The notes under the pieces were generated by a model that was not told where the DNA came from, did no database searches, and was given only the letters and a program-made list of their open reading frames with translations. A program made the position numbers and the translations under genes. Below, one piece after another: positions 1 to 7,671 of a stretch of 64,000 nt of DNA. Numbering within the stretch: position 1 is the first letter of the stretch; each line of letters begins with the position of its first letter. This DNA comes from Aureivirga sp. CE67. Lineage in GTDB: Bacteria > Bacteroidota > Bacteroidia > Flavobacteriales > Flavobacteriaceae. Where the stretch lies: positions 53,436-117,435 of the forward strand of contig NZ_JADOTV010000014.1 in NCBI RefSeq assembly GCF_015767245.1, written 5' to 3'.

Positions 1-174
1 TATATTTTTTAACTCTTCTAAACCTTCAATCTTTCGAATATTATTTCCTCCTAAATATAAAAATTCTACATCCTTAAATTTTTCAATTCCTTGCATAGAA
101 TCTAATTTCTTACCTGATAAATCAAGTTTTTTTAAGAAGTAATCTTTAATATTTAAATCATTTATTGTATTCAT
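1..174 (-). CDS. LRR protein, N-terminal part (cut by window edge)
   Basis: Fifty-eight codons are visible, from ATG at 174 to the left edge. They encode the cap MNTINDLNIKDY, then LDLSGKKLDSMQGIEKF, and the first 22-residue repeat containing LYLGGNNIRKIEGLEEL. The same cap opens the other LRR genes of the window, so this is a member of that family. There is no signal peptide, which implies a cytosolic protein. The start lies 17 bases inside the end of the upstream gene (158-1213), so the two are probably translationally coupled. The number of repeats is unknown because the gene leaves the window. Confidence 0.85.
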   Translation of the reverse strand, partial: MNTINDLNIKDYFLKKLDLSGKKLDSMQGIEKFKDVEFLYLGGNNIRKIEGLEELKNI

Positions 175-1213
175 TTTTGTCAATACATTTTTTAGAGCCA
201 TTCTTTTCAAAATTCTTACACCATTTATTTAAATCAATGATATATGCGGATTTATTAAAGATTTTTTGAATCTCTCTTAAAGCAATTTCTGCTTCTGTTT
301 TAGTTTGAAATTTCTCAATTACTGTATAAAACCTGTTATGTTTTTTATAAATCTCAAATTTTCTAAAATCTAAATTGTATTTATAATTAAAGCCTATAAT
401 TTTTTCTGCTCGTTTGATTTCATATTTAGCTGATTCCATATTTTTATCACTTCCAACAACAATACTCCAGCGATTTGACGTTTCATTATAATTCTTAATT
501 ATTCTTTGATTTTGAATTGACTGTAGAAGTAATTTTTCTGTTGAATAGCTCAATTTGTTTCTTTTATAATAAGGGAAATCTTGCTCAATTTTTTTTATCA
601 ATAAAGAATCATTTATAGTAAATGAAATCAAATTATTTTTTGACCAAATAGATAATATTACATTATTTTCAGATTTTATGATAGCATTTTTTCCAGTAAA
701 AGAATCACTCCAATTTTGACTAAGAACATCTTTTTTTCCGTCTTTATTGAAATCCAAAATCCAACTTTCCATTCCACCAAAACTGCCTTCATAACTATAA
801 GAATAAGATAATTTCAAATCATTTGTAAATTGCTTTTTTTCAATATCAAAAACTAAATAATGAATGTGATGTTCTAAACCACCATCATTAAATTCTCTTA
901 TAATAAAAGCTTGAAGATTTCCTGAAATATAAAAAGTAAAATTTGCATAATATTTTGAATTATAAATATCCGAATCAATTGATTTTAAAACGGATTTAAA
1001 AAGAGGATAATAAGAAGTATCTATTTGAATTCCTTTAAATGGATATAAACTTGTTGAGTTAAAATTTCCTGGATGTCTATCAAATGAATAAATATGTAAT
1101 TCTTCAAACTCAATCTCTTGAAACAAAGAATTAAATTTCTCTATTTTAGTTTTTTGACTAAAAATATTCTGACTAAAAATAAGAAAGATTATAAAACTCC
1201 GAACATTTTTCAT
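158..1213 (-). CDS. Secreted protein with SPOR-like C-terminal region
   Basis: The 351-residue product starts with a signal peptide (MKNVRSFIIFLIFSQNIFSQ), so it is probably exported. Around residue 155 there is a Ca-binding-loop-like DFNKDGKKD, as seen in FG-GAP/VCBS-type proteins. Residues about 248-335 (from WSIVVGS through SAYIIDLNKWC) look like a SPOR domain, which in known families binds denuded peptidoglycan. The middle part is not recognised. The start codon overlaps the terminal codon of the frameshifted LRR gene upstream as ATGA (1213-1210), which supports both the start and the former coupling. It is one of few exported proteins in this otherwise cytosolic block. Confidence 0.75.
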   Translation of the reverse strand: MKNVRSFIIFLIFSQNIFSQKTKIEKFNSLFQEIEFEELHIYSFDRHPGNFNSTSLYPFKGIQIDTSYYPLFKSVLKSIDSDIYNSKYYANFTFYISGNLQAFIIREFNDGGLEHHIHYLVFDIEKKQFTNDLKLSYSYSYEGSFGGMESWILDFNKDGKKDVLSQNWSDSFTGKNAIIKSENNVILSIWSKNNLISFTINDSLLIKKIEQDFPYYKRNKLSYSTEKLLLQSIQNQRIIKNYNETSNRWSIVVGSDKNMESAKYEIKRAEKIIGFNYKYNLDFRKFEIYKKHNRFYTVIEKFQTKTEAEIALREIQKIFNKSAYIIDLNKWCKNFEKNGSKKCIDKNEYNK

Positions 1214-1703
1214 AAATCTTTGATTTCAATATTCATAGGATTACCACCAAATGAAATATTTAATTTTCTTTTAGTTGAAGTGAGATTATTTGTAAGATTG
1301 ATTCGGTAAATTTGGTTGAATCGTATAATAAGTCTGACTAAATTAGTTAAAGTTTCGATTTTCTCTAAAACTTTTATTTGATTAGTTGAAGGTTTTTTAA
1401 ATTTACTAATCCTTTCAGATTTTCTATTTTTCGAATTTGATTATGACTTAAATCTAGAAGTTCTAAGTTTGACAATTTATCAATATCACTAATTTTTAAA
1501 AATTGATTTTCTGCTAAATAAAGTTCTCTTAAATTAATTAGTTTATCTAAATTTTTAATTTGTTTAATATTATTATTAGATAAATTTAATCTTTCCAATT
1601 TGGTAAAATTTTCAATTCCCTCCATAGAATCAAGATTTCTATTATACAAGTCAAGCTCTTTCATTGAAAAATCTTCGAAATTTAAATCTTTAATTGTTTT
1701 CAT
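1210..1703 (-). pseudogene. LRR gene broken by a frameshift
   Basis: Reading from ATG at 1703, the frame gives the family cap (MKTIKDLNFEDFSMKELDL) and about three to four LRRs, then stops at TAA 1374-1376 in the middle of a repeat (NLKNLQLIK). In another frame, from about base 1385 leftward, the LRR pattern resumes as NQIKVLEKIETLTNLVRL, IIRFNQIYRI, and ends with the family-like tail GGNPMNIEIKDL and TGA at 1210-1212. That stop overlaps the next start as ATGA, exactly as in an intact operon. Normal repeat spacing would need about seven more bases at the junction, so this looks like a small deletion rather than a homopolymer read error. The 109-residue N-terminal product may still be made. 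Confidence 0.75.
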
Positions 1704-1704
1704 C

Positions 1705-2022
1705 TTATTCTAATCCTCCATCATAGGATACATGCAATTCAAATTTATTTTCAAGCAATTTTTTACAGATTGTATCAATATCTTTTTCTAATTGATTGGA
1801 CCATTTTCCAAAACCAGAAATATTTAAAGGTAATGTCGAATAAGCTTTTAAATTAGATGTTTTCTCATAATTTACCATCATTTCTCCATCATCATATAAA
1901 TATTCAGATTTCAAATATTCTACAAGATTATTTAATAATTTTTGCTTTAAAATATTGTTCTTTTTTTCTTGAAGGTATTTTATTTCTGATACTTCAATCA
2001 TTAATGAAATTTCTACTGACAT
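1705..2022 (-). CDS. Hypothetical 105-residue protein
   Basis: This is a small soluble protein (MSVEISLMIEVSEIKYL to the end FELHVSYDGGLE) that I do not recognise. No membrane segment or signal is visible. It ends one base before the start of the broken LRR gene at 1703, so the two belong to one transcript. Size, lack of export signal and position beside LRR and immunity-like genes are compatible with a small immunity or partner protein, but that is inference only. Confidence 0.6.
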   Translation of the reverse strand: MSVEISLMIEVSEIKYLQEKKNNILKQKLLNNLVEYLKSEYLYDDGEMMVNYEKTSNLKAYSTLPLNISGFGKWSNQLEKDIDTICKKLLENKFELHVSYDGGLE

Positions 2023-2039
2023 ATTTTTAGTTTTAATAA

Positions 2040-2432
2040 TTACCTATATAAATCTGGATTATAAACATGTGCAATTGGTTCAGAATTTATGACATACCAA
2101 TCTATAATTCTAAATAAAATTCTATCATAAAGATCATCTTCAGTATATGGATATTCAAAATTTGATAATACTTTGATATCTGATTGAATTTGTTTCAATT
2201 GAAACTTATCAAACCCTTCAAAATTCATCAAAAAATCTCGTAAATACTTAATTAAAATTTCAAAACCTTCACCCCAATTTACATTTCCATTCCCTTGAGC
2301 TTCATATCTAAGCTTTTCAATTACTCTTATTAATTCTCCTTGAACTGTTTCAGATTGTCCAGATTTTGGGACATATGTTTTCCAGATAAATTTTGCTTTG
2401 TCTAAATATTCCTTTTCAGTCATTTTCAACAT
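2040..2432 (-). CDS. Hypothetical 130-residue protein
   Basis: This soluble protein contains the stretches KSGQSETVQGELIRVIEKL and EAQGNGNVNW, which I associate with uncharacterised Bacteroidota proteins but cannot name. ATGs exist at 2432 and 2423 (MLKMTEKEYL). A -7-like element lies at 2443-2450 with a palindrome upstream of it, so the transcript should begin near 2436, which slightly favours the start at 2423. It is followed by the 105-residue gene after 17 bases. Function unknown. Confidence 0.65.
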   Translation of the reverse strand: MLKMTEKEYLDKAKFIWKTYVPKSGQSETVQGELIRVIEKLRYEAQGNGNVNWGEGFEILIKYLRDFLMNFEGFDKFQLKQIQSDIKVLSNFEYPYTEDDLYDRILFRIIDWYVINSEPIAHVYNPDLYR

Positions 2433-2442
2433 CTTTATTAAG

Positions 2443-2488
2443 CAAATTTCATCAAATAATCATAAATTTCATCACCCAAAAATGATGA
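2443..2488 (-). promoter_or_regulatory. Palindromic operator plus -7 box, copy 1
   Basis: The palindrome TCACCC-AAAAAT-GATGA occupies 2472-2488. On the minus strand a GAAATTTGC element at 2443-2450 matches the Bacteroidota -7 box TAnnTTTG except for the first base, and the gap between the two is 21 bases. It lies in the gap between the IF-1-like gene and the 130-residue gene and would drive the latter. It is one of six copies in the window with identical internal spacing. Confidence 0.6.
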
Positions 2489-2491
2489 TTT

Positions 2492-2743
2492 TCAGTTTTT
2501 TTCCATTCTATCAAAACTCCAAAAATCAAAAGATCTTTTTCCAATTCTTCCTTTAGTTTTATCTCTAGGGTTTATTTCAATTATTATTTCGTTCCCAATT
2601 ACCAATTCATTCCAATAAACCAATCTTGATTTTCCTGATGCAGTTACTATAATTTCAGATTCTATTTCTTCTACATATACCAAAAAAATTCCTGAGCCAT
2701 AATCTTGTGTGATTTTTCCTTTTAAAAGATTTACTTTTTTCAT
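2492..2743 (-). CDS. IF-1-like S1/OB-fold protein
   Basis: The 83-residue product has the layout of translation initiation factor IF-1: GKITQDYGSGIFLVYVE, then a conserved sGKsR..Y core (TASGKSRLVYWNELVIGNE), then EINPRDKTKGRIGKR, which corresponds to the IF-1 ending P-x-D-x-x-KGRI-x-x-R. The known IF-1 is a 70-75 residue OB-fold protein binding the 30S A site. This copy has an extra tail (SFDFWSFDRMEKN) and lies among LRR and immunity-like genes rather than in a ribosomal-protein operon, so it is probably a paralogue rather than the housekeeping factor. Another OB-fold RNA-binding role is possible. Confidence 0.65.
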   Translation of the reverse strand: MKKVNLLKGKITQDYGSGIFLVYVEEIESEIIVTASGKSRLVYWNELVIGNEIIIEINPRDKTKGRIGKRSFDFWSFDRMEKN

Positions 2744-2770
2744 AAACTTTATTTAAGATAAAAATCCATT

Positions 2771-3571
2771 TTAAATATTTTTAACAACAGTTGTATCTCT
2801 AAAATTCAAACCTGTAATATTTTTTTCTTGAAAACTTTCAAATAATTTCATAGAACAAAAAACATCTCCCCTTGAACCTACTTCCCAAAAAGAAAATAAA
2901 TCCAAATTATTTTCTTTTAAAAATATTTCTTTTAGTTCTATAGAAGCTGTGATGTCATTTTCAGCAATTAATTCTTCTAATTTTAAATCATAATCTTCTA
3001 CAGATTCAATTTTCACAATTTTTCTAGATTCAAAACCTAAAAGTTCATTTTGGGTAAAGAAAAAGGATTTTTTAAAATCTACATATTTATCCGCATAATT
3101 TTGAAATTTCAGGTATTTATAATTTTCATATTTTTTATTTCTATGAATTAAAGTAATTGGATATAATCTAAATTTTCCGATATTAAATTTCTCTAAAACG
3201 GAAATTGCTCGTTCACTAACTAAAAATCCTGATTCATTAAGATTATATAATTTAATAACATCTTTTAAATCTTCATCAGAATGTACAATCAATTCTCCTA
3301 AATCAATCTCTTCATTTGGTAAATTATTATTAAACATATCACACAACATATCCATATAAGGAACAAATTTCTCTTGATTTTGTTCTCTGTAAAATTGATT
3401 ATGAATTTTCAATAAATTTTTACTTTTTACTGGATTATGTGATTCAACAAAAAATGTATTATTTTTAGCTGAAGTGAAATCAACTTTTTTAAAATCCTCA
3501 GAAATTTCAGCATCTAAATAAATTTTATTTCCCTCAATTTCCCATTGATTTACCATGTCATCTAAAGTCAT
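2771..3571 (-). CDS. Hypothetical 266-residue protein, possibly DUF1629/Imm43-like
   Basis: This soluble protein has no signal or membrane segment. The central FLVSERAISVLEKFNIGKFRLYP (residues about 115-137) resembles the 'sek...l...' core of DUF1629/Imm43-type immunity proteins, which accompany polymorphic toxins. The rest gives no clear match, so the assignment is tentative. It sits between the 329-residue unknown gene (17 bases upstream) and the IF-1-like gene, in the same direction. No toxin gene is visible next to it. Confidence 0.55.
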   Translation of the reverse strand: MTLDDMVNQWEIEGNKIYLDAEISEDFKKVDFTSAKNNTFFVESHNPVKSKNLLKIHNQFYREQNQEKFVPYMDMLCDMFNNNLPNEEIDLGELIVHSDEDLKDVIKLYNLNESGFLVSERAISVLEKFNIGKFRLYPITLIHRNKKYENYKYLKFQNYADKYVDFKKSFFFTQNELLGFESRKIVKIESVEDYDLKLEELIAENDITASIELKEIFLKENNLDLFSFWEVGSRGDVFCSMKLFESFQEKNITGLNFRDTTVVKNI

Positions 3572-3588
3572 ATCTTTTTTTATTTAAA

Positions 3589-4578
3589 TTACTCCAAAGG
3601 CCTATTTATCGGTTTTATAAAAAACTTTTTATCATTCCAATCTGTAAAAGGAATTTTCTTTAATGGAAAAAAGAATTCATGAGTTCCTTGCTCAAAATTT
3701 ATTTCAATATTGTATTTTGAACTTATTGAATTCCATCCATTCCATCGAAAATCATAATACTTTTCCTCAAAATTTCCTAAAAAAACAGTATCAACCCATA
3801 ATTCAGCATAAGGAAACCATGTTGGAATTCGTTTATACTTTTGAGCAGAAATAGTTATAAAACCTTTTACATCATCAATGCTTTTTTCTTCAATTTTCAA
3901 AAAATTTACAAACTCTACTTGAACTGGTTTTGTTAATATTTCAAATACTTCCTGAAATTTAGTTTTAGAAATATCTAATTTTCTTAAAATTTCCAAAGCT
4001 TCATACGAAAAACAAGAATAATGACAGAGAGCAAAACAGCTATTATAAATTACATCTGCTAAAGACTCATGATAATTCGGATTTAGTACAATTTCTTTAT
4101 ACGTTTCTATTTTAGATTTCCATGGAATTGAAGCTGTATAAGCAATAAGTTTTTTTCTGAATTTTTCTGGAATCTTTTCATAAATTTTAGGTAAAATCCA
4201 ATATCCATCTTCAGTACATTCAAAATAATCAACACCTAAAATATACCAAATTGAATCTACAACTTTTGGATTATCTGAATTAATCATATTTACCAATTCT
4301 GAACTAAACCAATCAAGAGCATATTCTAAAAAAATAGAATTATTTTTCACTAATAAAACTTTTAAATCTTTCCATTCAAATCTAATTTCCATTTGAGAAC
4401 CATAATTTGGTTCAGACTCATATAAATACCTAATCTTTTCGTTTAAATATTCACAACATTCTTTAATTTGAGATACTAAAGAATCTTCTTCAAGATTTAC
4501 ATTTTGAAAAAAACTGATGAATTTAGTCCAATCATTATGATAAGATTTATCGAAATTATATAATTTATTATCTTCCAA
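3589..4578 (-). CDS. Hypothetical 329-residue protein
   Basis: I do not recognise this protein. It is soluble, rich in aromatic residues and mostly helical by eye: the N-terminal two thirds (for example EALEILRKLDISKTKFQEV) could be a helical-repeat fold, and the C-terminal third is more beta-like (NIEINFEQGTHEFFFPLKKI). It starts eight bases after the stop of the 91/83-residue gene upstream, so it is in the same operon, which is headed by the palindromic operator at 4892-4908. No catalytic motif is seen. Confidence 0.6.
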   Translation of the reverse strand: MEDNKLYNFDKSYHNDWTKFISFFQNVNLEEDSLVSQIKECCEYLNEKIRYLYESEPNYGSQMEIRFEWKDLKVLLVKNNSIFLEYALDWFSSELVNMINSDNPKVVDSIWYILGVDYFECTEDGYWILPKIYEKIPEKFRKKLIAYTASIPWKSKIETYKEIVLNPNYHESLADVIYNSCFALCHYSCFSYEALEILRKLDISKTKFQEVFEILTKPVQVEFVNFLKIEEKSIDDVKGFITISAQKYKRIPTWFPYAELWVDTVFLGNFEEKYYDFRWNGWNSISSKYNIEINFEQGTHEFFFPLKKIPFTDWNDKKFFIKPINRPLE

Positions 4579-4586
4579 TTTTACAA

Positions 4587-4838
4587 CTAAATACTTTTAT
4601 TAAATTCTACTTTCCACCTCTTATATCTCTCTAAAAGTAACTCCTGTCCTTCTTCAGAAATTAAAAAATCAGGAAATTGCTCCTTAATTTCTTCCATATC
4701 TTTATCAGAAATATAAAAATGATCAAATGATTTGATACAAAATTCAACATATGAAGGCTGAGTTTCTAATACTTCTTTTAGTATTTTATTTTTAAAACTT
4801 CCAAATGTGAAAATTGTATATAAGTTGTAGAATTTCAT
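4587..4838 (-). CDS. Small protein similar to the exonuclease X C-terminal domain
   Basis: The 83-residue product begins MKFYNLYTIFTFGSFKNKIL and contains TQPSYVEFCIKSFDHFYIS. The pattern FG.FK.K.L.EV....PSY..FCI matches the short C-terminal domain found in exodeoxyribonuclease X-like proteins (FGKYKGK...dpsYl.W), which also occurs alone in Bacteroidota. The ATG at 4838 is chosen over a GTG at 4862 because the predicted -7 box occupies 4862-4869, so a transcript from it would begin downstream of 4862. It is the first gene after the palindromic operator. A role is not known for the stand-alone form. Confidence 0.65.
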   Translation of the reverse strand: MKFYNLYTIFTFGSFKNKILKEVLETQPSYVEFCIKSFDHFYISDKDMEEIKEQFPDFLISEEGQELLLERYKRWKVEFNKSI

Positions 4839-4861
4839 AATTAGTACTTTTTTAATTTTCA

Positions 4862-4908
4862 CAAATATGCTTTAATAAAGAGTTTTTTAATTCACCCTTT
4901 TAAGGTGA
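4862..4908 (-). promoter_or_regulatory. Palindromic operator plus -7 box, copy 2
   Basis: TCACCC-TTTTAA-GGTGA at 4892-4908 is an almost perfect inverted repeat. On the minus strand CATATTTG at 4862-4869 fits TAnnTTTG with one mismatch, and the gap is 22 bases. It stands between an LRR gene (ending 4912) and the ExoX-C-like gene, which it would transcribe. Confidence 0.6.
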
Positions 4909-4911
4909 AAA

Positions 4912-5670
4912 TCAATATAGATTTATATCTCTATTTTTCATTATTTTTTCTACAATTTCCTTATTCATAAAATAATATTGAAAAAAAGCTAAAGAAGCCC
5001 AATTTCCTCTTAAAAGAATTGTATCAAGAGTTATAGGATATCTAAAATCAGTTAAATAAGTAATTTCATTATGACTTAAATCTAAATGATACAATAAATG
5101 AATCTTTCTAATATTTTCAATTTTCTCAATTTTATTATGGCTTAAATGTAAAAATTGAAGACAATAAGAATCTTCTAAGTTTTCAATTTTTGAGATATTA
5201 TTATTTGATAAATATAAGCTTTCAATACATTGTTTTTGCTTGTCTAAATTCTTTATTTTCGAAATTTTATTAAAAGACAAATTAATGTATTTCAAAAAAC
5301 AAGCATTTTCTAGATTCTCTATTTCAATAATAGAATTATGAGATAAATCAAGATACTCTAGATAAACTAATGAATCAAGAAAATCTATTTTTGGAATTTG
5401 ATTTTCTGAACATTTAAGACTATTCAATTCTTCGAATTTCTCAATACCTTTTAAAGAACTTATTTTGTTTCTAGAAACATTCAATTCAACTAATTTTGAA
5501 ACATTTAAACAATCTAAAAGCTCAAAGTTTTTAAGCTGATTATCTGAAACATCTAATTTTTCTAAATTTTGAAACTTCTCAATTCCTTTAAGAGAATCTA
5601 GTTGTTTTCCAGAAAGATTTAATTCAATTACAGAATAATCTTTCAAATTTAAATCATCAATAGTTTTCAC
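4912..5670 (-). CDS. Cytosolic leucine-rich repeat protein, 252 residues
   Basis: The cap MKTIDDLNLKDYSVIELNL is followed by LSGKQLDSLKGIEKFQNL and about nine repeats of the form L..L.LS.N.I.KIENL. The cap with SGKQL-SLKGIEKF is shared with the gene at 9717-10445, so those two form a subgroup. The last 35 residues leave the repeat pattern (TILLRGNWASLAFFQYYFM, then EIVEKIMKNRDINLY) and make a C-terminal cap that differs from its neighbours. There is no signal peptide or anchor. The next gene upstream ends six bases before the start, consistent with an operon. Confidence 0.85.
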   Translation of the reverse strand: MKTIDDLNLKDYSVIELNLSGKQLDSLKGIEKFQNLEKLDVSDNQLKNFELLDCLNVSKLVELNVSRNKISSLKGIEKFEELNSLKCSENQIPKIDFLDSLVYLEYLDLSHNSIIEIENLENACFLKYINLSFNKISKIKNLDKQKQCIESLYLSNNNISKIENLEDSYCLQFLHLSHNKIEKIENIRKIHLLYHLDLSHNEITYLTDFRYPITLDTILLRGNWASLAFFQYYFMNKEIVEKIMKNRDINLY

Positions 5671-5676
5671 TTTGAT

Positions 5677-6378
5677 TTATTTTTTACAGTATTCTATCAT
5701 TAAAATATTCTCCAATTCCATTTCATCCAACCTTCTATTCAAAAATTGTTTTGTAGTATTCATAATTACTTCATAAGCACATTGAAATTCACTTAAAGAT
5801 TCTTCTTCATTATTAATTCTTTTTAAAGAATAATATTCTCTTGAACAGTAATATGTTTTGTGTAAAATGCCAATTTTTTTACCATAATTCACTTCTCTTC
5901 CCTTTTCAATATGTTTAATTTTAGAAAAGGAATAGTATTCTTGTTCTGCCATTAATAAAGAACCTACTTCTTCACATAAATCAAAATTTCCTTTAATTTG
6001 ATTTCTCTTGTGTCTAATCCTTTCACCATTTTTAAAAAAAGAATAATTAAAAACTGTTCCAACACTATTTAAGTAAACACAAAAAATATTACAATCATCA
6101 AAAGTTTTACAAAGTTTAGATGTTTTATTATGTTTTTTCTCAAACTTCCCAATATCTTTAACCTCCCAATTAATATGAAGAGGAATTTCAAAATGAGTAA
6201 TAATTGTTGAATTACCATAATTTCCAATATAAATTGAATTATTTTTTGGATTTAAAGATAATTCAAGGCTTGTATTACTTCCTTTTATGTATGACTTATA
6301 ATATTTTCTAACGAATTCTATTTTTGCATCTTCATCTAATTTTTTATCAATTAGAATCATTGATATGTTCCAGCTCAT
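5677..6378 (-). CDS. Hypothetical 233-residue protein
   Basis: This is an unrecognised soluble protein. Visible features are MSWNISMILIDKK at the N-terminus, the beta-rich NYGNSTIITHFEIPLHINW, and an aromatic central segment (CNIFCVYLNSVGTVFNYSFF). The MSWNIS... opening and beta-rich N-terminal half resemble some small bacterial immunity-like proteins, but no family can be named. It lies 12 bases after the LRR gene at 6391 and six bases before the one at 4912, so it is embedded in the LRR operon. Confidence 0.55.
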   Translation of the reverse strand: MSWNISMILIDKKLDEDAKIEFVRKYYKSYIKGSNTSLELSLNPKNNSIYIGNYGNSTIITHFEIPLHINWEVKDIGKFEKKHNKTSKLCKTFDDCNIFCVYLNSVGTVFNYSFFKNGERIRHKRNQIKGNFDLCEEVGSLLMAEQEYYSFSKIKHIEKGREVNYGKKIGILHKTYYCSREYYSLKRINNEEESLSEFQCAYEVIMNTTKQFLNRRLDEMELENILMIEYCKK

Positions 6379-6390
6379 AATTACTTATTA

Positions 6391-7671
6391 TTAATAAAAT
6401 TCATCTTTAACAATATCTCCATATAACCCAATTTTATATGATAATAATACTTTTTCATAACTATTAATTATTGGAGTTGATCCTAAATTCAATACAATTA
6501 AATCTATATTTGTCAAACAAGAAATATCCTCAAAATATTCTATATTATTTCCATATAAATACAAATATTTCAATTTTGACAACTTTTCAAATCCTTCTAA
6601 TGAAGAAATGGAATTCCAGCTAAGATTTAATGTAGTCAGCTGATTATTCAGTCTCAGTAAACTTACATTTTCTATAAAATTTTGGTCTAAATTTAAAGTC
6701 TGAAGTTCTTTAAGCAAATGTAAATTTTCGACACTTGAAATTTTGTTGTCCGACAAACTCAAATGAGTTAATTTTTTTAGATTGTTCAAACCTTCAATTT
6801 TAAAAATTTCATTTTCATCTAAAGCTAATTCTTTTAAACTAGTCAAAGTTTCTAAATTTTTAATTTGACGAATTTTATTTCGACTTAAAAGCAAAACTTC
6901 AATAGATAGTAAATTTAAATTCTCAATTTTTTCAATTTTATTATTACTTAATTCTAAATAATTGAGATGTAAAAGTGATTGAAGATTTTCTATAAACCTA
7001 ATTTGATTATTTGATAGATCCAACCATTCTAATTTTTCTAATAATTCTAATCGGTATATTTTTGAAATATGATTATTAGATAAGTATAATGTATGTAAAT
7101 TTTTAAGTCGCTCTAAACGTTCTATTTTTTTAATTTGATTAAATTCTAAATTAAGAACTCTTAAGTTTAATAAAAATCCTACATATTTAATTTTTTCAAT
7201 TTTATTATTACTTAATTCTAAATTCTCCAGAAACTCTAGAGATTCTAAACCTTCTAATGCAGCTATCTTATTTCCTGATAAACACAGTTCTTTTAGTTGA
7301 ATTAATGAATTTAAATTTTCAATTTTCTCAATTTGATTGAATCCTAAATTCAAATTTTCGACATGAATCAAATTTCCAATATTTTCTATTTTTGAAATTT
7401 TGTTCGCTCGAAGATTTATCTCTTTCAATTTCTTTAAATTATCTAAATTCTGAATTGACGTAATTTGATTATTCTCTAAATTCAAAAACTCGAGATCATC
7501 TAATAAATCCAAACCTTGAATTTTCTTGATACAATTTCCTGATAAATTTAGTTTTCGAAGATTTATAAATTTTTCAATTCCTTTCATAGAAGTTATTGGA
7601 ATTTCTTCACAGGATAAATCCAACTCTGTAACAGAATAATCTGTAAGTTTTAAATCATTTATTGTCTTCAT
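6391..7671 (-). CDS. Cytosolic leucine-rich repeat protein, 426 residues
   Basis: After the cap (MKTINDLKLTDYSVTELDL) come about eighteen 22-residue repeats of the SDS22/internalin type (L..L..L.L..N.I..I.NL), for example LEFLNLENNQITSIQNLDNL. Such repeats fold into a curved solenoid whose concave face binds a protein partner. Unlike internalins there is no signal peptide, LPXTG motif or lipobox, so the protein should act inside the cell. The variable residues cluster at the x positions of the concave strand, as expected for different binding specificities among paralogues. The C-terminal cap is IINSYEKVLLSYKIGLYGD. It follows the neighbour at 7672 with no gap. Confidence 0.88.
   Translation of the reverse strand: MKTINDLKLTDYSVTELDLSCEEIPITSMKGIEKFINLRKLNLSGNCIKKIQGLDLLDDLEFLNLENNQITSIQNLDNLKKLKEINLRANKISKIENIGNLIHVENLNLGFNQIEKIENLNSLIQLKELCLSGNKIAALEGLESLEFLENLELSNNKIEKIKYVGFLLNLRVLNLEFNQIKKIERLERLKNLHTLYLSNNHISKIYRLELLEKLEWLDLSNNQIRFIENLQSLLHLNYLELSNNKIEKIENLNLLSIEVLLLSRNKIRQIKNLETLTSLKELALDENEIFKIEGLNNLKKLTHLSLSDNKISSVENLHLLKELQTLNLDQNFIENVSLLRLNNQLTTLNLSWNSISSLEGFEKLSKLKYLYLYGNNIEYFEDISCLTNIDLIVLNLGSTPIINSYEKVLLSYKIGLYGDIVKDEFY

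Noticed and set aside
1118..1309. Plus-strand 63-codon frame between the SPOR-like gene and the LRR pseudogene
   Set aside because: It runs across the end of the LRR pseudogene and the start of the next gene on the other strand; no support of its own.
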